Source of the DNA: Mycolicibacterium neworleansense
Lineage (GTDB): Bacteria > Actinomycetota > Actinomycetes > Mycobacteriales > Mycobacteriaceae
Assembly: GCF_001245615.1 (NCBI RefSeq)
Contig: NZ_CWKH01000002.1
Span: 682,001-746,000 of the forward strand
DNA: 64,000 nucleotides
Direction of reading: 5' to 3'
Shown: piece after piece, positions 17,421 to 27,800 of the stretch
How the letters are laid out: each line of letters starts with the position of its first letter
How positions within the stretch are numbered: position 1 is the stretch's first letter
Position numbers and translations under genes: made by a program
Notes under the pieces: generated by a model
Seen by the model: the letters and a program-made list of their open reading frames with translations, nothing else
The model's database searches: none
Told to the model about the DNA's origin: nothing

Positions 17421-18059
17421 TTAAAAGTAGAACTCGGGTCTGACATTAATGGGTGGGCTGTCAATGGCCACACTATCGAGGATATGGCGGGCGCGAGCCG
17501 CCCGGGCGGCATCGAATACCGCGATCCCGCTGAGGGCTGACCATGGCACGGCGCGGTGCGCCAAACATTCAGCCATCCGACGCTCTTTGCGGTCCGGGTC
17601 GTCATCGGTGTTGGACCAATAGGTCGCCTTCATCAACGTCCAGTCGACCAACGTGTCGAGGTCGGATACCTGAACGCTGTGTCGAGCCAGTTCGAGCACC
17701 GCGTTGCGGTCAGTGAAGACGAGCGACAACCCGGCCGCCTGAAGCTTCTCAACCGTCGTCATGAGATAGACGACGTCGTGTGAGTCGCCGGTGAACGACG
17801 GAACCCCACCCGCGTGGATCGAGAAGAGCATCGGGCTGCGAGAGGCGAAGTAGAACGGCACGTAATCGGCCACGACTCCTCCCGGAGCTACCTTGATGGC
17901 GCGATGCCTGCGCCTGGCCTTGATCGACGGTTCCCCCACCTCGGTGACGCACACCCCGTCGTCCGCGTCCGAATCGCACCGCAGGCCTTCTGTTGCGATT
18001 CGAGCCAGGTTGTCGAGGTGGGTGAAGTGGGCAACCGTGGTGGGGACCGGGCGGGGCAT
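17421..18059 (-). CDS. darT: DarT toxin, ssDNA ADP-ribosyltransferase (DUF4433)
   Basis: 212 residues. Family signatures run the length of the protein: HFTHLDNLARIATEGL (residues 11-26), RRRHRAIKVAPGGVVADYVPFYFASRSPML (49-78), LVFTDRNAVLELA (113-125), the catalytic-glutamate segment RKERRMAECL with likely catalytic E164, and the closing RPEFYF. DarT uses NAD+ to ADP-ribosylate thymidine in single-stranded DNA and, in phage defence, blocks phage DNA synthesis. All motif residues appear intact, so the toxin should be active. The ATG is 33 bases after the methylase stop on the same strand, placing the toxin at the end of the restriction-like operon. Confidence 0.93.
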   Translation of the reverse strand: MPRPVPTTVAHFTHLDNLARIATEGLRCDSDADDGVCVTEVGEPSIKARRRHRAIKVAPGGVVADYVPFYFASRSPMLFSIHAGGVPSFTGDSHDVVYLMTTVEKLQAAGLSLVFTDRNAVLELARHSVQVSDLDTLVDWTLMKATYWSNTDDDPDRKERRMAECLAHRAVPWSALSGIAVFDAARAARARHILDSVAIDSPPINVRPEFYF

Positions 18060-18092
18060 CGTTCAATCCACCGGTAGCGTGGGCAGCATCGT

Positions 18093-21000
18093 TTACAGCT
18101 CCGCGGTCTCGACGGGATTGTCGATGCTCAACCCGGCCGCCGACAGCCGATCGAACTTCTCCAGGATCATCTCCTTCGATCGATACCGCCCGTACTTGGC
18201 GATTTCGTTGTTCTTCAGCCCACCGGACTCGGTCCTGAAGGAATCCATGATGTACTCGACGTCCTCGCGTGCCACTCCGTAGAGGATGAACATGTACGCG
18301 TCGAGTTCTGCACGGAGCGTTGCGCGCCGATCCTCGTCCCATGCCAAAGGACCGTCATAGCCGAGATCGACCGCCAAATCCGCCATGTCTGTTGCCGTGC
18401 AGGCAAGTTCGGCAACCCGCGGCACGATGAAGCCAGCGTGAGCTTGGGCGACACCCACAGATACCAGCGGTAGCTGCTTGAGGGTCATGACAGCGAGGTG
18501 GATACCGCCAATCTTCTGCCTGCATGCGAAATCCACGGGGAATGACGTTAATGCCGCGACCAGAGACGCCGTCAGTGTCGGTGACATTTCCGAGAAGAGC
18601 AGCGGCTCTGTGTGGCCTGCACCCGCACGAGGGATGAAGCCTGCGATGGCCGTCCGCTCATCGGTTGCGCGGCACACATCCCGCCAGCCCAGCAACCAGC
18701 CCCGGCCCCACTGGACCTCCGCCAGCCTCGCGCTCACGCCCTTGTCGTATGCCGGTAGCCCACGCCGATCGACTTTTCCTGTCAGAACGTCGAATTCGGG
18801 TACCCAGTACCGCGGGAGTGCGACATAGTCGGGGTCGGATTTCTCCGACAACGTCAGCTCGCGGGGCTCCTCACTGTCAGGATCGCTGAAAGTGGCCCAG
18901 CGATGGTCATAGTGGTGCGCCATCTTGCCCTCATACAACGGCAGCATCCGCTTGCCGTCGAGTTCGAAGACGTTGCCGTTCAGCGTCCAGCCCTCATCTT
19001 CGAGCACGGCACGGGTCCGGAACAGGTGGGAGTCGTCGGTCATGTCGTACAGGCGCTTAGTCGTGATCTGCCACGGATTGCCCGTGGGGTCGTCATCGAC
19101 AACCAGGACCGGAACGCGGCGGTAGATGCCCAGGGTGATGTCGGCGTCACGGCGGGTCTGGAAGGTCGGCAGGGTGCCGGTGTTCGGGTTGAGGAGCTGG
19201 ATCTCCTCCGGGGTCAGCTCGAAGATGCGATTGCCGGTGAGTTGTTTCACGTTGCGCAGGCCGAACGCGAGCCGCATCGACGGCTCACGAGCACCGCGAC
19301 CCGACGCGGCGATCATGCAGAAGTTGTAGCTGCGATGGATTTTGAACAGTTCCTCGGCATTCTCGAAGTCGAAGATCGCCGAGATGGCCGCCCGATCAAC
19401 CAGGCTTTTGAACAGGTGTTGCGCGCCGGCGCCATTGGCAATGGTCGTCGGAATCAGCGCACCAAAGTGCCCTTGTGGGTGGGTGATCGATGTCATCTGT
19501 TCGGCGAACAGATGATCGAGCTGGATCGAGTTGACCCCCTTGACCGGTTTGGCCATCTCGGGAAACACGCCAGATCTCTTGGCGAAGTGGAGTGTTCCCT
19601 TCACCTTCCGGCGCGCGGCTCGGTAACGCGCTCCGGCTGCGGAGTTTGCGAGAATCCATTGTTCGATCTTGGCCTTGCGGGCAGTCCCGGTGGTGTTCGC
19701 GATCTCGGGGTTGACGCTGTCGAAGTATTTCTTGTCTTCGAAATCGACCTTGTCCCACGGTGGGTTCGCGCAGATCGCGGTGAAACCGCCGCCCCAGCCG
19801 GCGACCGAATGGAGGTCACCTGATCCTTGCGTGGAGAATATGTGCGGAAACTCCAGGTGCCAGTGGAAGAACCGGTATTCCGCCGTCAGCCGCTGCACCT
19901 CGTCGCGCTGCTCGGGTTTCAGCGCGTCGGGGTCGCCCAGGAGGTCACGGAACTGGCGTTCGGTCACCGCCGTCGGGGCATCCGGCGTCTTCGGCCATAC
20001 GAACGCGGCACACCAGGTGTCGGCGATCAATTTCTGGTGCTGATACTCCCGCGACTCCGAGTAACTTGCCAGCCGCTGGCGCTGCACCGCAACATCGGCA
20101 AGCGACAAGGCGGAAACACCAAGCACCGCCCGCATCTGCGTCGCAAGCGTGGAGTTGCTCAATGCTGGCGAGGTAACTCCGCCGAACAGGTCGTCCTGCA
20201 GCGGCTGGTCACGCTCCAGCTTGTTCCGCCGTTCCAGCGAGGCCGCGGTCTTCTTGTCATCCCCCTCGATCGCCGCGAACGCCTCGTTGGGGATGCCGTC
20301 GGCCAACACGGCCGGGGTGGCGCCGATCAGCGCGTTGCCGAACTTGACCTGGGCGTCGAGGAACGCCAGCGGCCTGCCGGGTTCCACCGCCTCCAGCCAC
20401 AGCGACACCTTCGCCAACTCCGCCGCCAGCGGGTTCACGTCCACCCCGTACACGCACCGATCGACGACATCCCGCAACGCGGCGCGTACCTGCTTCGGCG
20501 GGGGCTCGGATTCACCGCTTCGGTGCGCGGCAAGACATTTCGCGATCCGCCGGGCCGCCGCCACCAGGAAGTGGCCCGAGCCGCAGGCCGGGTCGCACAC
20601 CGTGATCGCGAGCAGTGCCTCCTCGGGGTCGGTTGCCGCGGCCGCGCGGTCGAGCACCGGCTCCAGTGCCGAATCAAGTAGACATTCCACCAAAGATGTT
20701 GGCGTGTAGTACGAGCCGGTCCCCTTACGCTCGTTGCCCGCGGCTTCCAGCAGAGAGTAGCTGCGCTCCACCGGATTCCATACCGGATGGAACTCCAACA
20801 GCGACTCATAGATGCTGCCGAGTTCTTCCGCGTCGAGGTTTCGATAGTCGGCCTTCCACAATCGGTCCGACTTCCCCTTGACCACCGACATCGACCGCAC
20901 CGCACTCAGGAAATCTGCATTGCGGATCCTGCAGTCCAGCGCGAAGTCCAGTGGGCCGTTCTCGAAGAGGCCGCCGAGCGCGGGCAGGCCGAGTTCCGGC

Positions 21001-22082
21001 ATGCCGTCCGGGCTGGCCAGGCCGCGCCAAACCAACACCTGTGCCTGCCAGCGATCGGTGTGCCGGTCCCCGAGCCGCCGACGTGCGACGTCGCGGAGTC
21101 GATCCGTCGAGAAGAACCGCGCATAGCGTTCCCGTGCGCCGGGCTCCGCGTCGGCAGTGTGCAGTACGCCGCGGTCCTCGGCGACGAAGGTGAACAGCAA
21201 CCGATACACCACCCGCAGCAGGGCATGGTGGAAGTCGCTCACCGCCAGTTCGCCCGAGCCGATCCGCTCGCGCAGATGCTGGTTGTCCGGGTGGGTGAGG
21301 AACCCGTTGCCCAACGTTTCCAACGCCGCCACCACGCCGTCCCGCAACTGGTCCAGCATTCGGGTGCCGGTCTGCGCGGCGGCCTCACGCCAGCGTTCCA
21401 TCCAGCATGAGGCCTGTCCTATCTCGGCATCCAGCGAAACCAGCCTCGACTGGTGGCACATCCGGAACAGCAGCAGGAAATCGGAGAACAACTCGCCGCT
21501 GAAGATCGCGTCCAGGTCGAACTCGATGTACGCCGAGCCGGTCAGCGAAGTCGAATCGCGCAGCAGCCGCAGGGTCCGACCGTTGGAGAGGATCGACCAC
21601 AGGTGCGTGTCGGCGCGGTTCAGATACTCCTGCACCATCGACTGCGGCGCAGACTTCGCCGCACCCGCCGTCCCGGCCGACCGCTTGTCCAGGTCCACCC
21701 CGGCGCCGAGCAGGTGGATCGCAATGGCGTCGCCCCACAGGTGCGATATCGGGTAACGCTTGTCGGGGTCGGCATCGACCGCGAGCCCGCCGACGGGTGC
21801 GGGTGGAACACGGCCGTAGTCAAGCTGATTCAGCAGCGGCAGCAGGAACCGGTCGCGGGTGAGTCCGGTTGCGGCATCGTCACCGAGCTCGTCCTGGAAC
21901 CGCGTCCACACCCCCCGCATGTAGGCCCACACCCGGTTCGCGGCGTCGCGTACCGACTCCCCGCCGGCCAGATGGTAGTCGGCCGGCGCCGAGCCATCCA
22001 TGTCACCGGTGGCGATACGGGTCAGCGCTCCGGCCGGCATCAGGCCGCCCTGCACCCGGACCCCAACGAACGCATCGGTCAC
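18093..22082 (-). CDS. Eco57I-type N6-adenine DNA methyltransferase, DrmMI-like
   Basis: 1,329 residues. The methyltransferase core has motif X GSYYTP at 456-461, motif I DPACGSGHF at 497-505, a second acidic strand end CVYGVDVNPLAAELAKVSLW near 543-562, and the catalytic NPPW at 773-776, the signature of N6-adenine methylases. The ~450-residue N-terminal domain and the long C-terminal part suit target recognition and partner binding. No PD-(D/E)xK restriction motif was seen at the N terminus. It overlaps the upstream helicase gene by 4 bases (ATGA) with CCTCCCGGAGG just ahead. Class 1 DISARM DrmMI is the closest functional comparison; BREX PglX is an alternative of similar size. Confidence 0.85.
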   Translation of the reverse strand: MTDAFVGVRVQGGLMPAGALTRIATGDMDGSAPADYHLAGGESVRDAANRVWAYMRGVWTRFQDELGDDAATGLTRDRFLLPLLNQLDYGRVPPAPVGGLAVDADPDKRYPISHLWGDAIAIHLLGAGVDLDKRSAGTAGAAKSAPQSMVQEYLNRADTHLWSILSNGRTLRLLRDSTSLTGSAYIEFDLDAIFSGELFSDFLLLFRMCHQSRLVSLDAEIGQASCWMERWREAAAQTGTRMLDQLRDGVVAALETLGNGFLTHPDNQHLRERIGSGELAVSDFHHALLRVVYRLLFTFVAEDRGVLHTADAEPGARERYARFFSTDRLRDVARRRLGDRHTDRWQAQVLVWRGLASPDGMPELGLPALGGLFENGPLDFALDCRIRNADFLSAVRSMSVVKGKSDRLWKADYRNLDAEELGSIYESLLEFHPVWNPVERSYSLLEAAGNERKGTGSYYTPTSLVECLLDSALEPVLDRAAAATDPEEALLAITVCDPACGSGHFLVAAARRIAKCLAAHRSGESEPPPKQVRAALRDVVDRCVYGVDVNPLAAELAKVSLWLEAVEPGRPLAFLDAQVKFGNALIGATPAVLADGIPNEAFAAIEGDDKKTAASLERRNKLERDQPLQDDLFGGVTSPALSNSTLATQMRAVLGVSALSLADVAVQRQRLASYSESREYQHQKLIADTWCAAFVWPKTPDAPTAVTERQFRDLLGDPDALKPEQRDEVQRLTAEYRFFHWHLEFPHIFSTQGSGDLHSVAGWGGGFTAICANPPWDKVDFEDKKYFDSVNPEIANTTGTARKAKIEQWILANSAAGARYRAARRKVKGTLHFAKRSGVFPEMAKPVKGVNSIQLDHLFAEQMTSITHPQGHFGALIPTTIANGAGAQHLFKSLVDRAAISAIFDFENAEELFKIHRSYNFCMIAASGRGAREPSMRLAFGLRNVKQLTGNRIFELTPEEIQLLNPNTGTLPTFQTRRDADITLGIYRRVPVLVVDDDPTGNPWQITTKRLYDMTDDSHLFRTRAVLEDEGWTLNGNVFELDGKRMLPLYEGKMAHHYDHRWATFSDPDSEEPRELTLSEKSDPDYVALPRYWVPEFDVLTGKVDRRGLPAYDKGVSARLAEVQWGRGWLLGWRDVCRATDERTAIAGFIPRAGAGHTEPLLFSEMSPTLTASLVAALTSFPVDFACRQKIGGIHLAVMTLKQLPLVSVGVAQAHAGFIVPRVAELACTATDMADLAVDLGYDGPLAWDEDRRATLRAELDAYMFILYGVAREDVEYIMDSFRTESGGLKNNEIAKYGRYRSKEMILEKFDRLSAAGLSIDNPVETAEL

Positions 22083-24874
22083 GCCACTACCTCCGGGAGG
22101 TAGATGTACACGCCGAGGATGTCGGCATTGGGCTCGGCCGTCACCTTCAGGCCTCGGACCAACTCCTGGCCGGCCTGGCGCACCCGGCGGTGCGATTCGT
22201 ACGTGTCGCTCGCCAACCGCTCACCCACCTTCACCAGGTGAGCCGACAGCTGATCGAGCTCGGACAGTGTTCTGGCGGCCGCCGAACGCGCCTGCTGCTC
22301 AGGGATGTTCTGCGACGGCGCGGCGGCGAACAACTCCTCCGGGTCGTCCAACCATTGCGGATTGGCCGGTGATCCCACGTACGCCAGCGGCAGCAAGTCT
22401 TCAGCCACCAACCGGCGCAGACCCGTTCTGGACGGCAGCTCCATGTGAAAGCGGTAGCGGACCAGCAGTAGTGCGGTGCGTTTGGACACGTCGCGGGTAC
22501 GGATGACGGCGCAGCGGCGTGCCGGCCGGTGCTTGGCGGGCAGCATCGGGTCCAGCGCCGATTGCAGCACATAGTCCGCAACGGCCGCCACCGTCTCGTC
22601 CGTGCGCAGCAGCACGGCGTCTCCCCTGCCTGCCGGCAGGTCGTCGGCGAAGAACAGCGGATCGGACTTGCCGAGCGGCAACGCATTTCGCAAGCCGAGC
22701 GGAAGGCTTCCGGTGGTCGCCTCGAATCCGTCAGCTCGGTCGACGATCGTCGACCCGAGTTCGGCCAGCGCCGTCCGGGTCAGATCCTTGACCTCGGCAT
22801 GGCTGCCCAGCCCGGCGCGGGCATCGTCGAGTTCCGTTTGAACCTCGGTCTCTTTGATCGCCGCCTGCGCGTACTTCGTCATCGACTGCTTCTCAGTCTC
22901 ACGCTGGGCGGCGCTGTCCCATTCGGCGTACAGCGAGTCGCGCTGCTGCGACACCTCCAGGTCGAGGGAGAGCTGTTCGGCCGCCGTGCCGCGCAGCAGC
23001 AGGCCCTCCATCAGCGCCTCCACCACGGCATCGCTGTTGTCCGGCACCGGCACCGAGACACCTGTGGCGTTGCGGATGCGCTCATGCTTGCGCAGCAGCA
23101 CCTCCAGCACGATGCCGTCAATGTGATTGTCCTTGCCGTACAGCGTGACTGCCCGCACCACGTCGTGCTGCTGGCCGAACCGGTCGACCCGGCCTTCACG
23201 TTGCTCGTGGCGGGTCGGGTTCCAGGCCAGGTCGTAATGCACCACCGCCTGGAAGTCGTTCTGCAGGTTGACGCCCTCGGCCAGGCAGTCAGTGGCGACC
23301 AGGACGTGATGCCCCTCGATCGCCGTCAGCTCGTCAATCCGAGCGATGCGTTCCTCGGGTGGGAGCGTTCCGGTCACGGCCTGAACCATCACCTTTCGTC
23401 CAAGTTTCGCGGACAGAACTTCGGCGACATACTCGGCGGTGTCGATGAAGCGACAGAAGACGATCGGGTTGTAGTCGTCGGCAAGGAGTTTCTTGACCAC
23501 CTTGACCAGTTCGGCGGCCTTGGTGTCCTTGTCTTCCAGCATTTGGGCGGCTTTGCGGAACACGGTGAGCCTGCGAGCCAGCGGCGATCCGGAGTCGGCA
23601 CCGGGGGTCGAGTCCGCCGATTCCAGCGTGTCCAAGTCCGGCAAGTCCAGAACGGCAGCCCGGCCGATCCGATCCGCATCAGCAAGGTTCTGTGCCTCCA
23701 GTGCGGCGGCCCGGGTGCGCAGAGTCTGCACCGCAGCACGCGGTGAGGACGCCAACGCCCGCAGGAGTGCCAACGCTGACCACCAGTTGACCCGGCGCGC
23801 CACGCCGCCGTCGCCGGTGCGAACCGTTTCGCGGGCATAGTCGAGAACCTGGTCGAAGAGTGCTCGATATTCGGGGCTCAGTGCGTATGCAATCTCGGCT
23901 GCCTTGCGTTCCTTGGGAAACGGAGTCTCCTGGTCGAGGTACTTCCTGATGTCGCCGCGCCGGCGTTGCACGAAATGCCGAGCCAGCTTCTCCCGGCCTT
24001 TGGCGGTGTCCAACTCAGCAAGGTTGAAGCCCTTGTCCAGCAGCTTGATCAGATTCTCAAAGGTCTCGTCCTTGCCGCTGTGCGGGGTTGCGCTCACCAG
24101 GATCAAATGCCGGCGCGGATCGTCGGCGAGGTCCCGCACCAGGTCGTACCTCAGGGTGCGGCCGCTACGCGACAGCCCGGACGCGGCAACACAGGTGTGC
24201 ACCTCATCCACGATGACCAAATCGGGGCAGGTGCGGAGAAACTCGTGACGGTGCCGCGGCGATTTGATGAAGTCGGTCGATACCACCACGTGCCGGTAGC
24301 GGTCGAACAGCGACTCGGTGCCGATCAGTCCGCGTTCCAAGCGGGTCACGGTGGATGACAACACCAACTCGGCTTCGATACCGAACTTGTGCCGCAGCTC
24401 GGTCTGCCACTGTTCGGCCAACGCCGGGCTGCACAGCACCGCGAGGCCTTGTGCGGCACCGGTTTCCAGTAGTTCGGCAGCGATCAGCGCCGCCTCGACG
24501 GTCTTGCCGATGCCGACGTCGTCGGAAATGAGCAGCCGCACCACGTCCTGACGCAACGCCATCATGAGGGGCACCAACTGGTAGGCGCGCGGTTCGACGT
24601 TGATCGACGCCAAACAACGGAACGGCCCGGTGGTGGAACGGAATCCGACCTTGACCGCGTCTCTGAGCAAGGTGGCACTGTGGTGGTCACCCAGATCGTC
24701 CGGCGACGGTGCGGGGAACGTCGCGGATTGAACGCCCTCGGAGAGGAACACCCCGGCGATATCGTCGTCGCGCCCACCAAGCGGGCGCAGCACCAGGAAG
24801 TCCTCGGAGCTGTCCGGCTGCACCACCCAGTCCCGGCCCCGTGCAGTGACCAGGGCTCCCGGCGCAAAACTCAC
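22079..24874 (-). CDS. SNF2/HepA-like helicase, DrmD-like
   Basis: 931 residues from a GTG at 24874 that overlaps the upstream stop as GTGA, with AAGGAG at normal spacing; a longer frame exists but lacks a ribosome site. SF2 motifs are SDDVGIGKT (Walker A, 118-125), IVDEVHTC (223-226), LVSATPHSGKDE, then a C-terminal lobe with VFCRFIDTAEYV, LVATDCLAEGVNLQ and HEQREGRVDRFGQ. This is the RapA/HepA subgroup used as DrmD in class 1 DISARM. The segment ~590-690 is coiled-coil-rich. Between a DUF1998 helicase and an adenine methylase, a DNA-translocation role in phage restriction is the best inference. Confidence 0.86.
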   Translation of the reverse strand: MSFAPGALVTARGRDWVVQPDSSEDFLVLRPLGGRDDDIAGVFLSEGVQSATFPAPSPDDLGDHHSATLLRDAVKVGFRSTTGPFRCLASINVEPRAYQLVPLMMALRQDVVRLLISDDVGIGKTVEAALIAAELLETGAAQGLAVLCSPALAEQWQTELRHKFGIEAELVLSSTVTRLERGLIGTESLFDRYRHVVVSTDFIKSPRHRHEFLRTCPDLVIVDEVHTCVAASGLSRSGRTLRYDLVRDLADDPRRHLILVSATPHSGKDETFENLIKLLDKGFNLAELDTAKGREKLARHFVQRRRGDIRKYLDQETPFPKERKAAEIAYALSPEYRALFDQVLDYARETVRTGDGGVARRVNWWSALALLRALASSPRAAVQTLRTRAAALEAQNLADADRIGRAAVLDLPDLDTLESADSTPGADSGSPLARRLTVFRKAAQMLEDKDTKAAELVKVVKKLLADDYNPIVFCRFIDTAEYVAEVLSAKLGRKVMVQAVTGTLPPEERIARIDELTAIEGHHVLVATDCLAEGVNLQNDFQAVVHYDLAWNPTRHEQREGRVDRFGQQHDVVRAVTLYGKDNHIDGIVLEVLLRKHERIRNATGVSVPVPDNSDAVVEALMEGLLLRGTAAEQLSLDLEVSQQRDSLYAEWDSAAQRETEKQSMTKYAQAAIKETEVQTELDDARAGLGSHAEVKDLTRTALAELGSTIVDRADGFEATTGSLPLGLRNALPLGKSDPLFFADDLPAGRGDAVLLRTDETVAAVADYVLQSALDPMLPAKHRPARRCAVIRTRDVSKRTALLLVRYRFHMELPSRTGLRRLVAEDLLPLAYVGSPANPQWLDDPEELFAAAPSQNIPEQQARSAAARTLSELDQLSAHLVKVGERLASDTYESHRRVRQAGQELVRGLKVTAEPNADILGVYIYLPEVVA

Positions 24875-27800
24875 TGTGCAGTCTCCTTGAGCTTGCCGAA
24901 CACCCATTCATGACCACGCACAATCGCATCCCAGTCATCGTCGTAGCGGAATCGGACTATTTCCCAACCAGCATCCAGCAGACGTTCCTCGGCGGCCGCA
25001 TCTCGTTCGACCACCGACTCAGCGTCGTGCACCGGGCCATCAAGGAAAACCGCAACGGCCAGTCCGTTGTCCAGGCGGTAGGCGAAATCCGGGCGGACCT
25101 TGAGCGCGTCGATCTTGCGTTGGGCTTCGGTCGGCAGCCGAAGCCCTCGTGTCTTGGCGTACTCCAGAAAGTCCCGCTCAAGGATCGAGGTGGACTGCCG
25201 CTCCAGGTCTTCTGCCTTTGCCCGCGGTTTCTGAGTGGTGGCCGCGCCTGCCAGTCGCATAAGAATCTCGCGAACCAGATGACGGTCAATCTGCTCGTGG
25301 TGCGGCTGATTTCCATAGGACAGCAGGCAGTCGTAGCAGGCCTGCACACAGTCAACATTCGTGTCGGTGCCATCCGGATCGAAGTGGCATATGTCCAATG
25401 CCTTGCGCGCCGCCCGCGCCAGCGCGTCGGGTTCGGACACGATTCGGCGCAGGATCCCCGCTCCGCCCTCGGCGGACTCGGTGAACAATGTCCGTCCATG
25501 CTCTTGAGGGTCGGGCAACAGCTCGGACGACAGCTCTGAATCCTCAAGTTGGAACACCGCCTCGATGCCGCGCTCCAACGCGTACTGCAGCGTCACTGCC
25601 ATCTCGTCGCTGATCGGGCCCGCCACCCGAAACAACATGATGTTGCGGGTGTCCTCCACGTACGGGATGACCCTGTCCTTCAGCTTCACCTTCCCGACGT
25701 CCTCGTAGTCGCTGTCATCGTCATCGAGATCACCGGCAGCCTTTTCCGATAGCCAGGTTCCGCGAGCCAGGTCAAGCCAGAATCCCTGCTCACCTGTCTT
25801 CTTGCGGCGGCGACGACCCAGGTTCGTGCGGCGGATCAACGCCGTATCGCCATAGGCCAGTTCTGCGATCAGACCATTCGCATCAGCGACCGTGGCGTCA
25901 TCCCGATTGTGATTGGGGGTGAACCGGAACGAGGTGGCGATCTCGAATCCTGCACGCCGGCGTTCCTCCTCGTCCGAGGAAATACGTTCGCGACGGCGGG
26001 TGAAGACGGTCTCCATCCGCATGAGCCCCGGTTTGGCCAACGGGAGAACGCTGCCGCAGTACTCACATAGTTCCAACCCCGAGCCGCGGTCGTGGTGATA
26101 CCCACACGCCTCGCAGGTACGCGCCGAGCTGGTGACCAGATTCCCCTCGCTCGAAGAATCCATCGGCAGCTGGATACGGACCACTTCGTAGCGCGAACCC
26201 TCATGGTAAATAAGGGCATTGGGGCCGAATTCGTTGATTGCAAGGAACCGAGGTCGCTGAATGTAATCGCCGTCTTTCGGACCGGAGCGTCCGGGGATAA
26301 AAGCTGCCAGCGGCAACCGCGGAAAGCTGTAACCAGGCAGGAACCCTTCGGCCGCGAAGTAGCGGTAGGTGTAGAAGTCGGAGAAGAGCTGGCCGGTGTC
26401 CTCATTGACGAGCAGCCGCAGCTGGTTCTCCGCCTGGGCGCGGCGGAGTTTCGCACCCTCGATCTCCTTGGTATTGGCGCTGTGGTTACCGACGATCGCG
26501 TGGAACTTCGCCCGGTCGGCCTGCGCTGCCCGGTAGAGGGCGCGCCACCGATCGCACGCCTCGTCGAACTTTCGGTATGCCGATCGCATCGTGCGCTCGA
26601 CCCAGTCGTCGGTCCACCAGGTGGTCTCACGCAGACCGGGCTTCAGCGGTTCGATCACCTGCTCCGCCCGTGCGGTCGCCCGCGCCACCGCACCATCCTT
26701 TGTCAGGAACTCCTTAATATCGTGCTTGATCGGAAATCCCGGCGCATCCAGATCGAGCACACCCCGCATGCTCGAATTCAGATGCTCGTCCGTCTCCGCC
26801 AGCCAGATCGCGTGCAGGTGCGAGCGCAGCAACGCCTCGTTCGCCAGGTCGAGCCGCGGTGGCGCGACCGAACCGGCCACCATGTCTTCGGAACGCCGGA
26901 AGTAATAGTGGTCATGGGAGTTGCCGCTGGCGCAGTAGGTCACCACGAGGGCGGGCTGCCCGCTTCGGCCCGCTCGGCCGCTGCGCTGAGCGTAATTCGC
27001 CGGCGTCGGTGGCACATTGCGCAACCCGACGGCGTTCAGCCCCTTGATGTCCACGCCCAATTCCATGGTCGGCGAGCAGAACAGCAACGGAAGCTCGGCC
27101 TCCTTGAACTCGCCTTCGCGCCGTTCCCGGTCCACGGTCGAAACCTGGGCGGTGTGCTCCTTCGAGCGCAACCCCCGCAGTGTCACCGCGGTGTCGCGGT
27201 ACAGATCGTGGAAGAACCGGTTGACCCGTCCACCGTCGCCGCCGACCCGTTTGCGGGTGGCATCCACAACACCGGCCGTCCCGTCACCGGCTTTCCAGAT
27301 CAATGCCGCCGCACGCACCCGATAGCCAAGTCCCGGGCGCACCTCATCCATCGCATCGACGAGGAGGCCCGCCTTCTCCAGCCTTGAAAGCAGCTGCCCG
27401 AGAACCAGTCCGGTGTCTGCTTCACTCAACCGGAGCCCGTCGTGGTCACGCAGCTTCTCCCGCACATAACGCCCAATCGCCGAGCGCGGGGTTATCCGGG
27501 GCGCCAAGGTACGGGTGCGCGGGTCGGAAGTGTCGGTGATCCCGATCTTGCTGTTGTGTCCCAGCTTGTCCGAGGAGGTCAGCTGCCACAGCTCGACGAG
27601 ATGCTGAGTGGATTGGTTGAACACCCGCTCGAAGCCGTACTCGGAGAGGCACTCGACGTCGATCGCAAGCTCGCGTCGCATCTGCTCGAGCAAGTTGAAA
27701 CACACGTCGTGGCGAGTCACGCTATCTGCGTCCCTAATCGCGGGATGTGTTTCAGCCCACAACTTCTCGCTGGCCGCGATTTCCTGCAGAGAATCGTACT

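Noticed and set aside
22529..23746. 405-codon plus-strand frame
   Set aside because: Antisense shadow of the DrmD-like helicase; no recognisable domains.
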